A stretch of 64,000 nt of DNA from NCBI GenBank assembly GCA_964582985.1, contig CAZOUM010000005.1, positions 15,606 to 79,605 on the forward strand. The letters run 5' to 3'. This stretch comes from CAZQYB01 sp964582985 (GTDB lineage: Bacteria; Planctomycetota; Phycisphaerae; Sedimentisphaerales; Anaerobacaceae). Positions 35,674 through 45,179 of this stretch are shown here, one piece after another (the first letter of the stretch is position 1; each line of letters begins with the position of its first letter). The notes beneath the pieces were generated by a model. The model ran no database searches. It saw only the letters and a list, made by a program, of their open reading frames with translations, and was not told the DNA's origin. A program made the translations under genes and the position numbers.

Positions 35674-36299
35674 TAGCACGTATCGAAGGCAAACTCGCCA
35701 ATCTCAACAGTGACAGTGCCCTCGTGCAGGTTGGGGCGGTCGGTTACGAGGTGATGCTGCCAGGTTACTGTGTAAGTGCGCTTGGCGACAAAGTCGGCAC
35801 AGACATTGCCCTCTGCACGATGGAATACTATGAAGGGACACCGGCTGGCGGTAACTTGATACCGAGGATGGTTGGTTTTTTGAATGAGGGCGAAAGGGAC
35901 TTCTTCACGAAATTTATCAGCGTCAAAGGGATAGGTATAAAAAAGGGATTAAGGTCACTGAGTATGCCGATTGCTACTATAGCTGCGGCGATAGAAAATG
36001 GCGACGACAAGGCGCTTACGGCACTTCCGGAAATAGGAAAGAGGACCGCCCAGCAAATCATAGCTGAATTACGCGGCAAGATGGAGACTTTTGCAATCGG
36101 GGCCGAGGTAGTCAGGCCGCAAGAGATAAGATTCAAACCGTTCCAGGCTGAGGCGCTTGAGATTCTTATAGCCTGGGGTGAAAAAAGAAGCGAGGCGATG
36201 GAACTAATCGAATTGGCGTGTGACAGGCACCCCGAGGTAAATTCGGCGGAAGAGCTGGTGCCTTTGGTCTACAGATTGAAACAAGGAATAGAAGTCTAA
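35670..36299 (+). CDS. ruvA: Holliday junction branch-migration protein RuvA
   Basis: About 209 residues. N-terminal OB-fold opening MIARIEGKL and VGYEVMLPG, then helix-hairpin-helix segments (FISVKGIGIKKGLRSL and LTALPEIGKRTAQQIIAELRGK), and a C-terminal three-helix domain. RuvA binds the four-way junction and loads the RuvB motor. The start at 35670 overlaps the ruvC stop; an earlier in-frame start would lie inside ruvC. Confidence 0.96.
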   Translation: MIARIEGKLANLNSDSALVQVGAVGYEVMLPGYCVSALGDKVGTDIALCTMEYYEGTPAGGNLIPRMVGFLNEGERDFFTKFISVKGIGIKKGLRSLSMPIATIAAAIENGDDKALTALPEIGKRTAQQIIAELRGKMETFAIGAEVVRPQEIRFKPFQAEALEILIAWGEKRSEAMELIELACDRHPEVNSAEELVPLVYRLKQGIEV

Positions 36300-36383
36300 A
36301 GGCGTAAAATCCAAAATTAGATGAGTTTTGAGTTTTGCATTATGGTTTTTCACTTTTAGTTTTCAGTTTTTAGTTTTCATATT

Positions 36384-37436
36384 ATGGCAATAGGTAGAAT
36401 CATAGGTGGAAAGGCGCTCAGCGAACAGGAAGAAAGCTTTAATGTGTCACTTCGGCCTAAGTATCTGGACGAGTGCGTTGGCCAGTGCAATGTTAGGGAA
36501 AAGCTTTCAATTGCGATAACAGCGGCAAAGCAAAGGTCTGAGCCGTTGGAGCATATCTTGTTTTACGGCCCGCCGGGCCTTGGCAAGACCACGCTGGCTA
36601 ATGTTGTTGCAAACGAGATGGCGGCCAACATCCGCTGCTCATCAGGCCCGGCTCTCGTCAAACAAGGTGACGTGATGGGCCTTTTGAGCAATATAAACAC
36701 CGGGGATATACTTTTTATCGATGAGGTCCATCGGCTCAGCACGCCAGTCGAAGAGTTTATCTATCCGGCGATGGAGGAGTTCAAGGTTGACTTTACCGTT
36801 GACAGCGGGCTGCACGCAAAGACGATAAACTTTCCGCTCAAGCGTTTTACTTTGGTTGGCGCAACAACGCGGGCAGGCCTGCTCAGTGCTCCGCTTCGCA
36901 GCCGATTCGGGATGTTGTATCATTTGGATTTTTACACTCCAGAGGAACTGACGCAGATTTTACGCAGGTCGGCCGGTTTGCTGCAACTGCACTGTGAGGA
37001 TGACACGCTGGAACTGATTGCGGCCCGGTCCCGGGGGACACCTCGGGTAGCTAATCGACTGCTAAAACGTGTAAGGGACTACGCTCAGGTCAAAGGCGAA
37101 GGGGTCCTCAGCGTCGATATTGTTGAAAGTGCGCTCAAGATGGAGCAGATTGATTCACTGGGTTTGGATGAGCTGGACAAAGCCCTCCTGCGCGCGCTGG
37201 TCAATGTTTATGATGGTGGGCCGGCCGGAGTCGATGCAATCGCCGCCACACTCGGAGAGGAAAGGGACACTCTTGAGGACGTGGTTGAGCCGTATCTTCT
37301 GCAGATTGGTTTTCTGCGTCGGACCAAGCGCGGCAGAGAAATCACCAAACAGGCCCGCGAGCATCTGGGACTAAAGTTGACTAAAAAGAAACATACCATC
37401 ACTCAGCCGGAGCTTTTCGAGCAGGACGGGCAATAA
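36384..37436 (+). CDS. ruvB: Holliday junction branch-migration ATPase RuvB
   Basis: 350 residues of the AAA+ family. Walker A is GPPGLGKTTLAN, Walker B ILFIDEVHRL, sensor 1 LVGATTRAGLLSAPLRSRFG with the arginine finger, and the C-terminal winged helix ends near FLRRTKRGREIT. RuvB drives branch migration with RuvA. The 84 bases before it are T-rich low-complexity sequence with no other gene. Confidence 0.98.
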   Translation: MAIGRIIGGKALSEQEESFNVSLRPKYLDECVGQCNVREKLSIAITAAKQRSEPLEHILFYGPPGLGKTTLANVVANEMAANIRCSSGPALVKQGDVMGLLSNINTGDILFIDEVHRLSTPVEEFIYPAMEEFKVDFTVDSGLHAKTINFPLKRFTLVGATTRAGLLSAPLRSRFGMLYHLDFYTPEELTQILRRSAGLLQLHCEDDTLELIAARSRGTPRVANRLLKRVRDYAQVKGEGVLSVDIVESALKMEQIDSLGLDELDKALLRALVNVYDGGPAGVDAIAATLGEERDTLEDVVEPYLLQIGFLRRTKRGREITKQAREHLGLKLTKKKHTITQPELFEQDGQ

Positions 37437-37467
37437 ACTTGGCAAGTGCAGCGTAAGTTACGAAATT

Positions 37468-38520
37468 ATGAAGATACTCTTTGGAGTTTTTGATTGGGGG
37501 CTGGGCCACGCAACAAGAGACATCCCTTTAATTGCGGAGCTTCTGAAAAAAAACCAGGTGCACATATTATCGACCGGCTGGGCGTTGAAAGTCCTGAAAG
37601 GCCGATTTAAAAATAAATGTGAATACTATGATGTTCCAAGCATTTATCTGCCTTATACGAAGAGCCGTTTCTTTAAGCTTAAGTTTACTTTTACTTCTCC
37701 CTGGATGATTAAGAGTTTGAAGTATGCGAGGAGGAAATCGGTAAAAATAATTGCCGGGCACTTTGACAAGGTAATCTCCGACTGCAGGTACGATGTATAT
37801 GACAGTCCCGACAACTCCTATCTTATAAATCATCAGTTGAGATTCAAGACCCCACTCGGAACCGAGAGGATTGCGGAGAAATGGCTTGCATCGAGGATGA
37901 AAAAATACAAATATGTTATCGTGCCTGACTTTGAGGGACAAAACCTTTCCGGAAAGCTCTCTCACAATTTAAGGTATGTAAACGAAGATAAAATAAGGTA
38001 CATCGGGATACTTTCACACCTGAAAAAAAGAGACACAGACGAAGATGTAGAATATTTCATTTCGCTTTCGGGTCCGGAACCACAAAGAACCGTCTTTGAG
38101 AAAAGGGTCCTTGCCGCCTTGAATCAATTAAGAGGGAAAATCATAATTGCAGGCGGAAATCCTGATGGCGCATCAAAGAATCTTCCCGGTAACGTTGAGT
38201 ACTATAGTTTTCTAAACACAAAGCAGCAGGAAGATATTATGAATCGCGCAAAATTCATAATAGCTCGCTCAGGATACAGCACGATAATGGAGCTTGCAGA
38301 GCTAAACAAGACAAAAGTGCTTCTGGTGCCGACGCCGGGACAAAGTGAACAGGAATATCTGGCAGACTATTACGAGAGAAAGAAGTACTTTCATCACGTC
38401 AGCCAGTACCGTCTTAAACTAAAAAAAGACATTAGAAAAGCAAGAAAATTCAAGGTGTTCGCTCCTCCCTGGAAGACCAAAGAATCTGTGAGAAAATTTA
38501 TGGCGGTGATTAACGCTTAG
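37468..38520 (+). CDS. Glycosyltransferase of the MurG/GT28-like type
   Basis: 350 residues with a GT-B layout. The N-terminus reads MKILFGVFDWGLGHATRD, the glycine/His nucleotide-donor region of GT28-like proteins, and the C-terminal half has IIAGGNPDG, IIARSGYSTIMELAELNK and LLVPTPGQSEQEYLADYY, the donor-binding pattern shared with MurG and uncharacterised GT families. Substrate unknown. It follows ruvB by 31 bases but is not functionally related to recombination. Confidence 0.8.
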   Translation: MKILFGVFDWGLGHATRDIPLIAELLKKNQVHILSTGWALKVLKGRFKNKCEYYDVPSIYLPYTKSRFFKLKFTFTSPWMIKSLKYARRKSVKIIAGHFDKVISDCRYDVYDSPDNSYLINHQLRFKTPLGTERIAEKWLASRMKKYKYVIVPDFEGQNLSGKLSHNLRYVNEDKIRYIGILSHLKKRDTDEDVEYFISLSGPEPQRTVFEKRVLAALNQLRGKIIIAGGNPDGASKNLPGNVEYYSFLNTKQQEDIMNRAKFIIARSGYSTIMELAELNKTKVLLVPTPGQSEQEYLADYYERKKYFHHVSQYRLKLKKDIRKARKFKVFAPPWKTKESVRKFMAVINA

Positions 38521-38602
38521 CATAGTGTCGGTCCTCTCAGGTAATACGCCTCCAGCCTTATAAGAATAAATTACTCAAGTGAACGTCGCCGAGCCGGAAA
38601 TG

Positions 38603-40471
38603 TCATCGGGCGGGGCCTGCAATCTCGCGGCTGTGCCCAACTGCTGGGACATCGAAGGGGACATAAGAACTTTGTTGCCAGTTCCACTGAAGCCATCTCA
38701 GACTCAGGTCGTCAAGTGAAACGTCGAACCTGAATGAAACCTCGCTTGGCTGGCCATCGTCGTCAACGGCGATGACCTCAACGGTTAAGCGGGGCAGCAC
38801 GACTTTTTCACCGGCTCGAAATGGAAATTTCTTGTCTCGGAACGCATCATTGAAATGCTTGTAGAAGTAAACAAAAGGTGAGCCGACCCGCTTTTGATAT
38901 GACAGAATATTGCCGGCTTTGGCTCTGAGCAAAAGGGTCTTTTCATCCGTTCGCGTAATTTCGAGCGGTCCAAAACCGGGTGCCAGTGTGCGGATAGCTC
39001 GCGGCAAGGACTGGCCGTGATGGGCCCGGAAGCTGGGAACATAAAATAAAGTGAATGGGCTGGGTGCGCTAACTATCACAAGGTCCTGACTTTCTACTCC
39101 CGGCAGCGAGCCAACCTGCATCGTTGACTTGAATCGGCCGTGGATGAATTCGATAATCTTTGGCTGTGCAATTCGTCCGGCCGCCGCCAATACTACGTGA
39201 ACCATTAAGAGTATTATGACAAGCACACGGGACGTTGTCCGCCATAACCAGTTTCTTGGCAGCCAGTCTTCTTTAGCCTGTAACGCTCCAGCAAACTGTG
39301 CTATCAAACCAAAGGCTCCAATTGCGACGAAAAGCAGATTACGATTCATAGGCAAACTGGCGCAGATTGGCACGACCGACAGCAGCATCGCAATGAACCA
39401 AAATCTCGCCACGCGATTATTACGAAGCAGAGGCAAAAATATGAAAAATATCAGGGCAAGCACCCCTACAGAAACCTCCCAGGCAATTACCTGCTCCCGC
39501 CAATAGACAAAACTAAACATCTCGGCTGGCAGAGGGCTCCACTGGGCCATAAGCAGAATTGGGCCTCTCACCAGTGCCGCCCAGGCAAAACGAAGCGGCT
39601 CACCGGCCGGGTCAATAATGAAGCCGCTGCTGTATGCGCCGTGACCAAGTGCGTTATAGACTATGCGCCAAAAGACTATCACCGAAAGTGCCGGGACCAA
39701 ACTGAGCCCTCGCCGAAGCCGGCTTGTACGGTCGAGAACAAGAGCGTATGCGAAAAGATAAGCGAAAGTTGTGATACCGGCTTCGCTTGACAATAGTGAA
39801 GCAAGCAGGCAAAAAGGAGCGACTATGCCGGCAGCCACCGAATGATATTGGCGCCATCGATGATGAGCAAGTAGGGTTAGAATTGCGAACACTAATGATA
39901 TCAGGAGGCTCCTGTTTGCCAGCCACATTGCGGGGAAGTAGTTACTGTCATCCAAAAGGTAAAGTAGCGCCGCCAGTCCAGCCACCCAGGCCGGTGCCAT
40001 CAGCCGTCGATAGAGGATTGCAACCAGAAGTATCGCCGCCGCGAACCAGAAAAGATTATGTGCGTGCATCATCGCTGCTGAATCCGGTTCGAGACGATAG
40101 TCAAGCCAGTGGGTAAAGCTGTCCAGCGGCCGCCAGTTGGAGGCTTTGTAATCATCACTGGTCCACCAGGGCAGAACGCCGTAGTCTTTTAGTCTCCTGG
40201 TATCGCTCCTGGTATGGACACTGCTGTTCAGTTCCAACAGTACAGTGGACAATTTGCCGGAGTTCTTGGGGATCATACCGGTATCATGCATTTGCTCAGG
40301 CAGTTGGGAAGGGTCCACCAGCTTTACCCGATGTCGCAGGTCATCCATTGGTCCCCAGCCCGCCTTTAAGGCCGCAAGCATAATTACAAAGGCCAGAACG
40401 GCTAAGATGGCTGGCAGGTATCGATGTTCCAGAACCTTTTGCAGCAGACCGTAGATTTTCTTATCCGCCAT
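38603..40471 (-). CDS. Multi-pass membrane protein, possible GT-C-like glycosyltransferase
   Basis: 622 residues with about ten hydrophobic helices in residues 17-430 and a soluble C-terminal domain of about 180 residues. The first loop, after GWGPMDDLRHRVK, carries the acidic pair (DD) expected of GT-C enzymes, and RPLDSFTHWLDYRL and ANRSLLISLVFAIL recall the PMT-type transmembrane layout, but similarity is weak. It converges with the upstream glycosyltransferase gene. Function not established. Confidence 0.55.
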   Translation of the reverse strand: MADKKIYGLLQKVLEHRYLPAILAVLAFVIMLAALKAGWGPMDDLRHRVKLVDPSQLPEQMHDTGMIPKNSGKLSTVLLELNSSVHTRSDTRRLKDYGVLPWWTSDDYKASNWRPLDSFTHWLDYRLEPDSAAMMHAHNLFWFAAAILLVAILYRRLMAPAWVAGLAALLYLLDDSNYFPAMWLANRSLLISLVFAILTLLAHHRWRQYHSVAAGIVAPFCLLASLLSSEAGITTFAYLFAYALVLDRTSRLRRGLSLVPALSVIVFWRIVYNALGHGAYSSGFIIDPAGEPLRFAWAALVRGPILLMAQWSPLPAEMFSFVYWREQVIAWEVSVGVLALIFFIFLPLLRNNRVARFWFIAMLLSVVPICASLPMNRNLLFVAIGAFGLIAQFAGALQAKEDWLPRNWLWRTTSRVLVIILLMVHVVLAAAGRIAQPKIIEFIHGRFKSTMQVGSLPGVESQDLVIVSAPSPFTLFYVPSFRAHHGQSLPRAIRTLAPGFGPLEITRTDEKTLLLRAKAGNILSYQKRVGSPFVYFYKHFNDAFRDKKFPFRAGEKVVLPRLTVEVIAVDDDGQPSEVSFRFDVSLDDLSLRWLQWNWQQSSYVPFDVPAVGHSREIAGPAR

Positions 40472-40909
40472 AAGCTCCCTCTTATATCAATTGGACTTAA
40501 TACTTGCGCTTCGTGTAGCAAGCGTACAAAACTGTCCTATCTCAAGGTTCGTCAATCCTTGAACGGGAGAGATTGCTTCGGTTCGCTTGCAATGACGCTC
40601 GTTGGCGCAACAATTAAACACAATTGGTATTATGAACCAATATTTCCTGAACCGGCTACGCTACTGTTACAAAGTTTTTACGCAATCACAGCACCCTGTC
40701 ATTCCCGCGACACCCTGTCATTCCCGCGAAAGCGGGAATCCAGGAATAAAACAGGCTGAAGCGAATCCTCAATCAAATTATTGTCTAAAAACTTATTCAA
40801 GGTAGCATAGGCCAGCAGATTCTTGTGGGTGTTATGATATGCGAATTGGCTGGATTACGCAAACTCTTCACGCCTTTCTCAATGCGCCGGTAAAAAATTC
40901 TAAAGCACC
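40472..40909 (+). repeat. Intergenic region with dispersed-type palindromic repeats
   Basis: No gene visible. At 40692-40710 and 40711-40729 the 19-base unit CACCCTGTCATTCCCGCGA is repeated directly in tandem; the second copy continues into the palindrome TTCCCGCGAAAGCGGGAA (40721-40738), a motif that recurs in many bacterial genomes. Another common fragment, GATTGCTTCGGTTCGC followed by TTGCAATGAC, lies at about 40571-40596. These are typical dispersed intergenic repeats without coding capacity. Confidence 0.6.
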
Positions 40910-41668
40910 TCAGCTTTGCAGGATGTACTTTGCCATTTTGGGTGGCTTGTGGAAAAGCTCGGTGAAATGGTGAATCAAAACCTCTTCGACTTCATTGAGC
41001 GTTTGTTCTTCAGATTGGGCAAGTAGTTTCAGGTTGCTTAGGCAGTTTGCGGCTGTCTTGGTCAGTCTTACTTTGTCGGGAAAACTACCCTCACAATCCC
41101 TGCAAATCAGGCCGTTAGCCGAGCTGCTGAAATAGCTTTGAGTCCAATTCGCGCTAAAATCACTTTTACAGTTTGCACAGGCATTGAGTATCGGCTGCAG
41201 GCCGGTTTCCCTAAGCAAAGTCAACTGAAATAATATAAGTAACGATAACGTTTTTCGTCTCTCATCCCTCGTCCCTCGTCCCTCGTTGGTATCTTGCAAG
41301 AACTGCAGAAAACTATCAAAGAGTTCCGGATGGGGGTCGTATTCATTCGTTAAGTTATTTAGTAGTTCAGCCCCAAACAGGCAGCAGTTCAACGCAAAAA
41401 GGTTGTTCCGCAGCCCGGTAAAGCCCGGTCCGCCATAGGCGGATTCGAATTCCGTCAGCGTCGCAAGTTTCTCCCTGCTTGAGTCGGAGAAAACAATCCT
41501 CCCGTGCGAGAATACTTCAATGGGGCCGTCGAATGCCGATTTGGGCCTTTTCGAGCCTTTGGCAATGGCGGCAATCTTGCCCGTTTCTTTAGTGAAGAAT
41601 GTCACTATCTGGGACGTTTCGGAATAATCAACAGCGCGTATGCAGATGGCCAGGTCCTTCGTCAACAT
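40910..41668 (-). CDS. recO: DNA repair protein RecO
   Basis: 252 residues: N-terminal OB-fold (AICIRAVDYSETSQIVTFFTKETGKI and AIAKGSKRPKS), a helical middle, and a zinc site built from CANCKSDF and CRDCEG. RecO helps load RecA onto SSB-coated DNA. A short low-complexity insert, EGRGTRDERRK, is encoded by a repeated CCCTCGT tract (about 41266-41286). It is the last gene of the long minus-strand run, one base after the CorC-like gene. Confidence 0.9.
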   Translation of the reverse strand: MLTKDLAICIRAVDYSETSQIVTFFTKETGKIAAIAKGSKRPKSAFDGPIEVFSHGRIVFSDSSREKLATLTEFESAYGGPGFTGLRNNLFALNCCLFGAELLNNLTNEYDPHPELFDSFLQFLQDTNEGRGTRDERRKTLSLLILFQLTLLRETGLQPILNACANCKSDFSANWTQSYFSSSANGLICRDCEGSFPDKVRLTKTAANCLSNLKLLAQSEEQTLNEVEEVLIHHFTELFHKPPKMAKYILQS

Positions 41669-41669
41669 T

Positions 41670-42947
41670 TTATTGGTTTGCGGTCTTCTGGATTCGGATG
41701 CGTTTTATTCTTCTCGGCTCAGCAGCGGCGATTGTGAATTTTAAATTTTCATAATCGAAGCTTACACCGGTCTTCGGAATATAGCCCAGATGAGAAAATA
41801 CAAAACCGCCTATCGTATCGTAATCTTCGTCTTCGGGCAGGTCCAATTCGAGCTCGTCATTCAAGTCATCTACATACGTTCTCGCATCGACCTCAATCGT
41901 GTTTTTGTCAATTTTTCTTATGGGTTTTGGCGGGGTCTTTTCATATTCATCGGTTATTTCACCGACAAGCTCTTCGAGAATATCTTCTAATGTAACGATA
42001 CCTGCTGTGCCGCCGTATTCATCGAGTACTACGGCTATATGTAACTTCTGGTTTTGAAATGCGTGCAGGAGAGTTCTAAGAGGTTTCGTCTCAGGGACAA
42101 AATAGGCGTCTCTTATTTTATCGCGCAACTTAAAATCCTGTGCGTCTTTACCGATTTCGCTAAGCAAATCTTTGGCGTAAACAAGTCCGATGATATTGTC
42201 TATATTCTCTTCATAGACCGGCACCCGGGTATGACCTGCGGTAGTTATTGTTTTCAGGACGGCCTGCAAATCAGAATTGACTTCAACAGCCACTATGTCT
42301 GTGCGTGGTGTCATAATCTCATCAGCGGTCGTGTCGCTCAATTCCAGGACACTTTCTATCATCTCCTGCTCTTCCTCATCAACCACGCCCTCCATTCTGC
42401 GCTGCTCGAGGCCGTTTAAGAATTCTTCCTGTTTTTCTTCCGGTGTTGCTTCCACCACGCCGGCGAGTCGGCGGACAAAGCCATCGTAGACTCTAAGGAC
42501 ATAGAGGATTGGCCAAACTAACCGTTTAGAAAGCATAAGAAGTTTGTATATTCGGCTCAGCGTTTTCTCGCCCGCATACTTCGCCCAGGCGTGAGGAATT
42601 GCAACGCCAAAAACTGAGAATATTGCCGCTGCGATAATGAACGTAAGAAGATAATCCGTGATTTGCAGGCCGGCTGGCTGGGTGCTCGCGAAAACAGCAA
42701 CCAGCAATAACAATATGCACATGTTGAAAACCAGCCGATACAAAGAACAGGTCAAAATCAGTTCGTCGGCGTTTTCCATTAATTTATCCGCGAGCTTTTC
42801 CGGGGCTGTCACGCTGTTGACGCTCTTAAAAGCATCCTGAAGTTTTATGCGCGAAAATATGCGCAGCGCGATAGTGCTGACAGAGAAAAACAATGTGCCG
42901 CCGGCAAGAAAACAAATCAGCAATACAACCCAGCCAATATGAACCAC
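41670..42947 (-). CDS. CNNM/CorC-family transporter-associated protein (DUF21-CBS-CorC_HlyC)
   Basis: 425 residues. An N-terminal DUF21 membrane domain (about four helices, residues 1-150) is followed by a CBS pair containing TPRTDIVAVEVNSDLQAVL and AGHTRVPVYEENIDNIIGL, then a C-terminal CorC_HlyC domain with VLDEYGGTAGIVTLEDILEELVGEI and DYDTIGGFVF. Family members (YfjD, CorC, PaeA) take part in magnesium, cobalt or polyamine efflux and tolerance. Position between ybeY and recO is a conserved bacterial order. Confidence 0.9.
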   Translation of the reverse strand: MVHIGWVVLLICFLAGGTLFFSVSTIALRIFSRIKLQDAFKSVNSVTAPEKLADKLMENADELILTCSLYRLVFNMCILLLLVAVFASTQPAGLQITDYLLTFIIAAAIFSVFGVAIPHAWAKYAGEKTLSRIYKLLMLSKRLVWPILYVLRVYDGFVRRLAGVVEATPEEKQEEFLNGLEQRRMEGVVDEEEQEMIESVLELSDTTADEIMTPRTDIVAVEVNSDLQAVLKTITTAGHTRVPVYEENIDNIIGLVYAKDLLSEIGKDAQDFKLRDKIRDAYFVPETKPLRTLLHAFQNQKLHIAVVLDEYGGTAGIVTLEDILEELVGEITDEYEKTPPKPIRKIDKNTIEVDARTYVDDLNDELELDLPEDEDYDTIGGFVFSHLGYIPKTGVSFDYENLKFTIAAAEPRRIKRIRIQKTANQ

Positions 42948-42997
42948 TTGCTATCCTTTCAATGCAGCCTATAGCATATAGTCTTCTTTTCTTTCAG

Positions 42998-43516
42998 CTA
43001 TCGGCTGCCTGTTTTTCTATTATACACCGAACCAAAGCCGAGTTCTTGTAAAATTTCATCTTCTGTCCGATGCATTTCTCTGGTCTTTGTATGTCGGGAA
43101 TCGTCGAATCCGAGGTTGTGCAGTAGCCCATGGATTATGTAAAGTGCTAACTCCGCCTCGCCCGAATGGCCTCGCCGGTTCGCTTCTCTCAGGGCCATTT
43201 CAGCGTTAACTACCAGCTCAAAAAACTTCCGACTGCCAATTGGAGTTCGAAAATCAAAAATTGCCGATTTATCCGCATCATCGGACAAATCAAAACTTAA
43301 ACAATCTGTGGTCCGGTTACGATTCAAAAACTGTTTGTTTAGTTTTTGCATTTCGCCGTCGCCGACTATCGCGATACTGATGGTCGCTTTTGAAAGCTTA
43401 AAACGATTGCACACAGCCTTGACCAGTTTTTTAAGCTTTGGCAGATTAACATCAATGCTTTTGAAATCTTTGGTGATTTGAACGACTATATCTTGATTGT
43501 GCTTAGCGGGAGCCAT
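42998..43516 (-). CDS. ybeY: Endoribonuclease YbeY (rRNA maturation factor)
   Basis: About 172 residues from ATG 43516, which overlaps the end of the HD-domain gene by 14 bases; a longer open frame to 43663 encodes an arginine-rich leader that is only a shadow. The metal site reads HGLLHNLGFDD: two histidines are kept and the usual third His is Asp, a variant also known in other phyla (from memory). TTDCLSFDLSDD is the conserved strand before it. YbeY acts in 16S rRNA 3' processing and ribosome quality control. Confidence 0.9.
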   Translation of the reverse strand: MAPAKHNQDIVVQITKDFKSIDVNLPKLKKLVKAVCNRFKLSKATISIAIVGDGEMQKLNKQFLNRNRTTDCLSFDLSDDADKSAIFDFRTPIGSRKFFELVVNAEMALREANRRGHSGEAELALYIIHGLLHNLGFDDSRHTKTREMHRTEDEILQELGFGSVYNRKTGSR

Positions 43517-45122
43517 AATTGTTATCGGTTTTTTGTTTGGCTTCCTCCGATTGAGATGGCGCCTTTTCCTGAACCTCTGTTTTAGGTTCCTTTTGTGAGG
43601 TGGCCTCGGCCGGCACATCGGGCCGCTTTGGATATGTGATTCGCCCGTGATAGTGTGCCGCAAGTGTCTTTGATATGCTTGCCTCTATTTGACTTAACTC
43701 CCGCAGGGACAAATCGCACTCGTCGAACTGTCCGTCCTGCAGACGCTTCATCGCCATATTGTGCGCAACAGCTTCTATTCTCGTTGGTGTCGCTTCACCC
43801 AGTGACCTGACAGCTCCTTCGACAGCATCAGCGAGCATTACAATTGCGGCTTCTTTTGCTCGTGGTTTTGGCCCGGAATATCTAAACTCACTTTCAGAAG
43901 GTGCAGGGCCATCCGAAGATTGCTTTTCGTCGTGGATTCTTTTCGCCTCATTATAGAAATACTCGACCAGTGTTGTACCATGGTGCGTTTCGATAAACTG
44001 CCGAAGCACCGCGGGTAAGCCGTATTCCTTGGCCATTTCTGCGCCGTCTTTGACATGGCTTACAATAATCAACTGGCTCATAGCCGGCGACAGTTCTTTG
44101 TGCCGGCTCATCGAGCCCACTTCGTTTTCCACAAAGTAGCCGGGCTTATTGATTTTTCCGATATCGTGGTAATAGGCCCCGACCCTGCACAAAAGTCCGT
44201 TCCGGCCGATTGCCTCCGCAGCCGCCTCAGCAATGGAGCCTACCAGCAAACTATGGCTAAAAGTGCCGGGGGCTTCCATCGCAACTCTTTTCAACAACGG
44301 CTGATTGGCGTCACTGTAGTCCAGGAGCGTCATGCTTGTCGCAATACGAAAGATTTTCTCGATAAGCGGCAGCAAACTCTGTATCAGTAATCCCACCAGA
44401 AAAGTGGCGAGCCCGTGATAGCCTGCATTGATAAAAACACGGCTTGTTCGTGACGTCTTGTCCAAAAAACCCAGAGCAATTGCTGTCATTAACACAATTG
44501 CTGCCGCCAAAGTACTGACCTCGAGCAGCTTCATTCTCGTGCGGATTTCCCTTAACGAGAAACAACACGTAATAACACCGGCGGTCATTGTCAAAAACAG
44601 GTGGATATTCGTCAGCTGATACCCACCGAGTATCTGCTGCGGTTCCACAGCAAAGCAGGCAAACATACAGTAGAATATGCTCATACCTATTGCGAAACGC
44701 TGGTCATAGGCAATAGTCAAGATGATGGCTGTCGTGACTGCCGTTCCCGTGGCCCACGAGGTTTGATTAGTCAGATGCACGCCGAGTTTGGTCGTAGCCA
44801 GCAACAAGATGAGAAGACCGGTAAGTGCCGCAGCTCTGGCGTGGTTTTTTATTATCCTCTTTTGGTAGTGATAGATGTATAAAGCTGCACCCACAGAAAT
44901 CAGCACAACTATAAAAACTATCGGTATCACATCCCGATAGCGGGCTTGTTGTATCAGTCCGAAGGATAAAATAGAGACGCAGAGGACCACGAAAAGAAGC
45001 CACAGGAAGGCCGAGATTAAATAATCAGTGTCCGCAAGTCGGCTTAATTGCCGGAGCCGCTCACCAGCCATATTCTTGCGCAACTGCCTGCGCCGAGGAC
45101 TCGTTTTTTTCGAAAACCACAT
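43503..45122 (-). CDS. Membrane HD-domain phosphohydrolase (PgpH-like) lacking the extracytoplasmic domain
   Basis: 539 residues. About seven to eight membrane helices in residues ~35-270, then a cytoplasmic HD domain with APGTFSHSLLVGSIAEAAAEAIG, the HD pair in GAYYHDIGKINKPGYF and later metal-site elements HHGTTLVEYFY and VMLADAVEGAVRSL. PgpH proteins hydrolyse c-di-AMP. The usual large N-terminal 7TMR-HDED sensor domain is absent, since the first helix begins about 35 residues from the start. The C-terminal ~50 residues are charged and disordered. It sits between phoH and ybeY as in many bacteria. Confidence 0.88.
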   Translation of the reverse strand: MWFSKKTSPRRRQLRKNMAGERLRQLSRLADTDYLISAFLWLLFVVLCVSILSFGLIQQARYRDVIPIVFIVVLISVGAALYIYHYQKRIIKNHARAAALTGLLILLLATTKLGVHLTNQTSWATGTAVTTAIILTIAYDQRFAIGMSIFYCMFACFAVEPQQILGGYQLTNIHLFLTMTAGVITCCFSLREIRTRMKLLEVSTLAAAIVLMTAIALGFLDKTSRTSRVFINAGYHGLATFLVGLLIQSLLPLIEKIFRIATSMTLLDYSDANQPLLKRVAMEAPGTFSHSLLVGSIAEAAAEAIGRNGLLCRVGAYYHDIGKINKPGYFVENEVGSMSRHKELSPAMSQLIIVSHVKDGAEMAKEYGLPAVLRQFIETHHGTTLVEYFYNEAKRIHDEKQSSDGPAPSESEFRYSGPKPRAKEAAIVMLADAVEGAVRSLGEATPTRIEAVAHNMAMKRLQDGQFDECDLSLRELSQIEASISKTLAAHYHGRITYPKRPDVPAEATSQKEPKTEVQEKAPSQSEEAKQKTDNNYGSR

Positions 45123-45179
45123 TCATTTGCCCCCATCTTGTAATTTAAGCTCAAGACAAACTAAAATCGCTCCTTGTAT

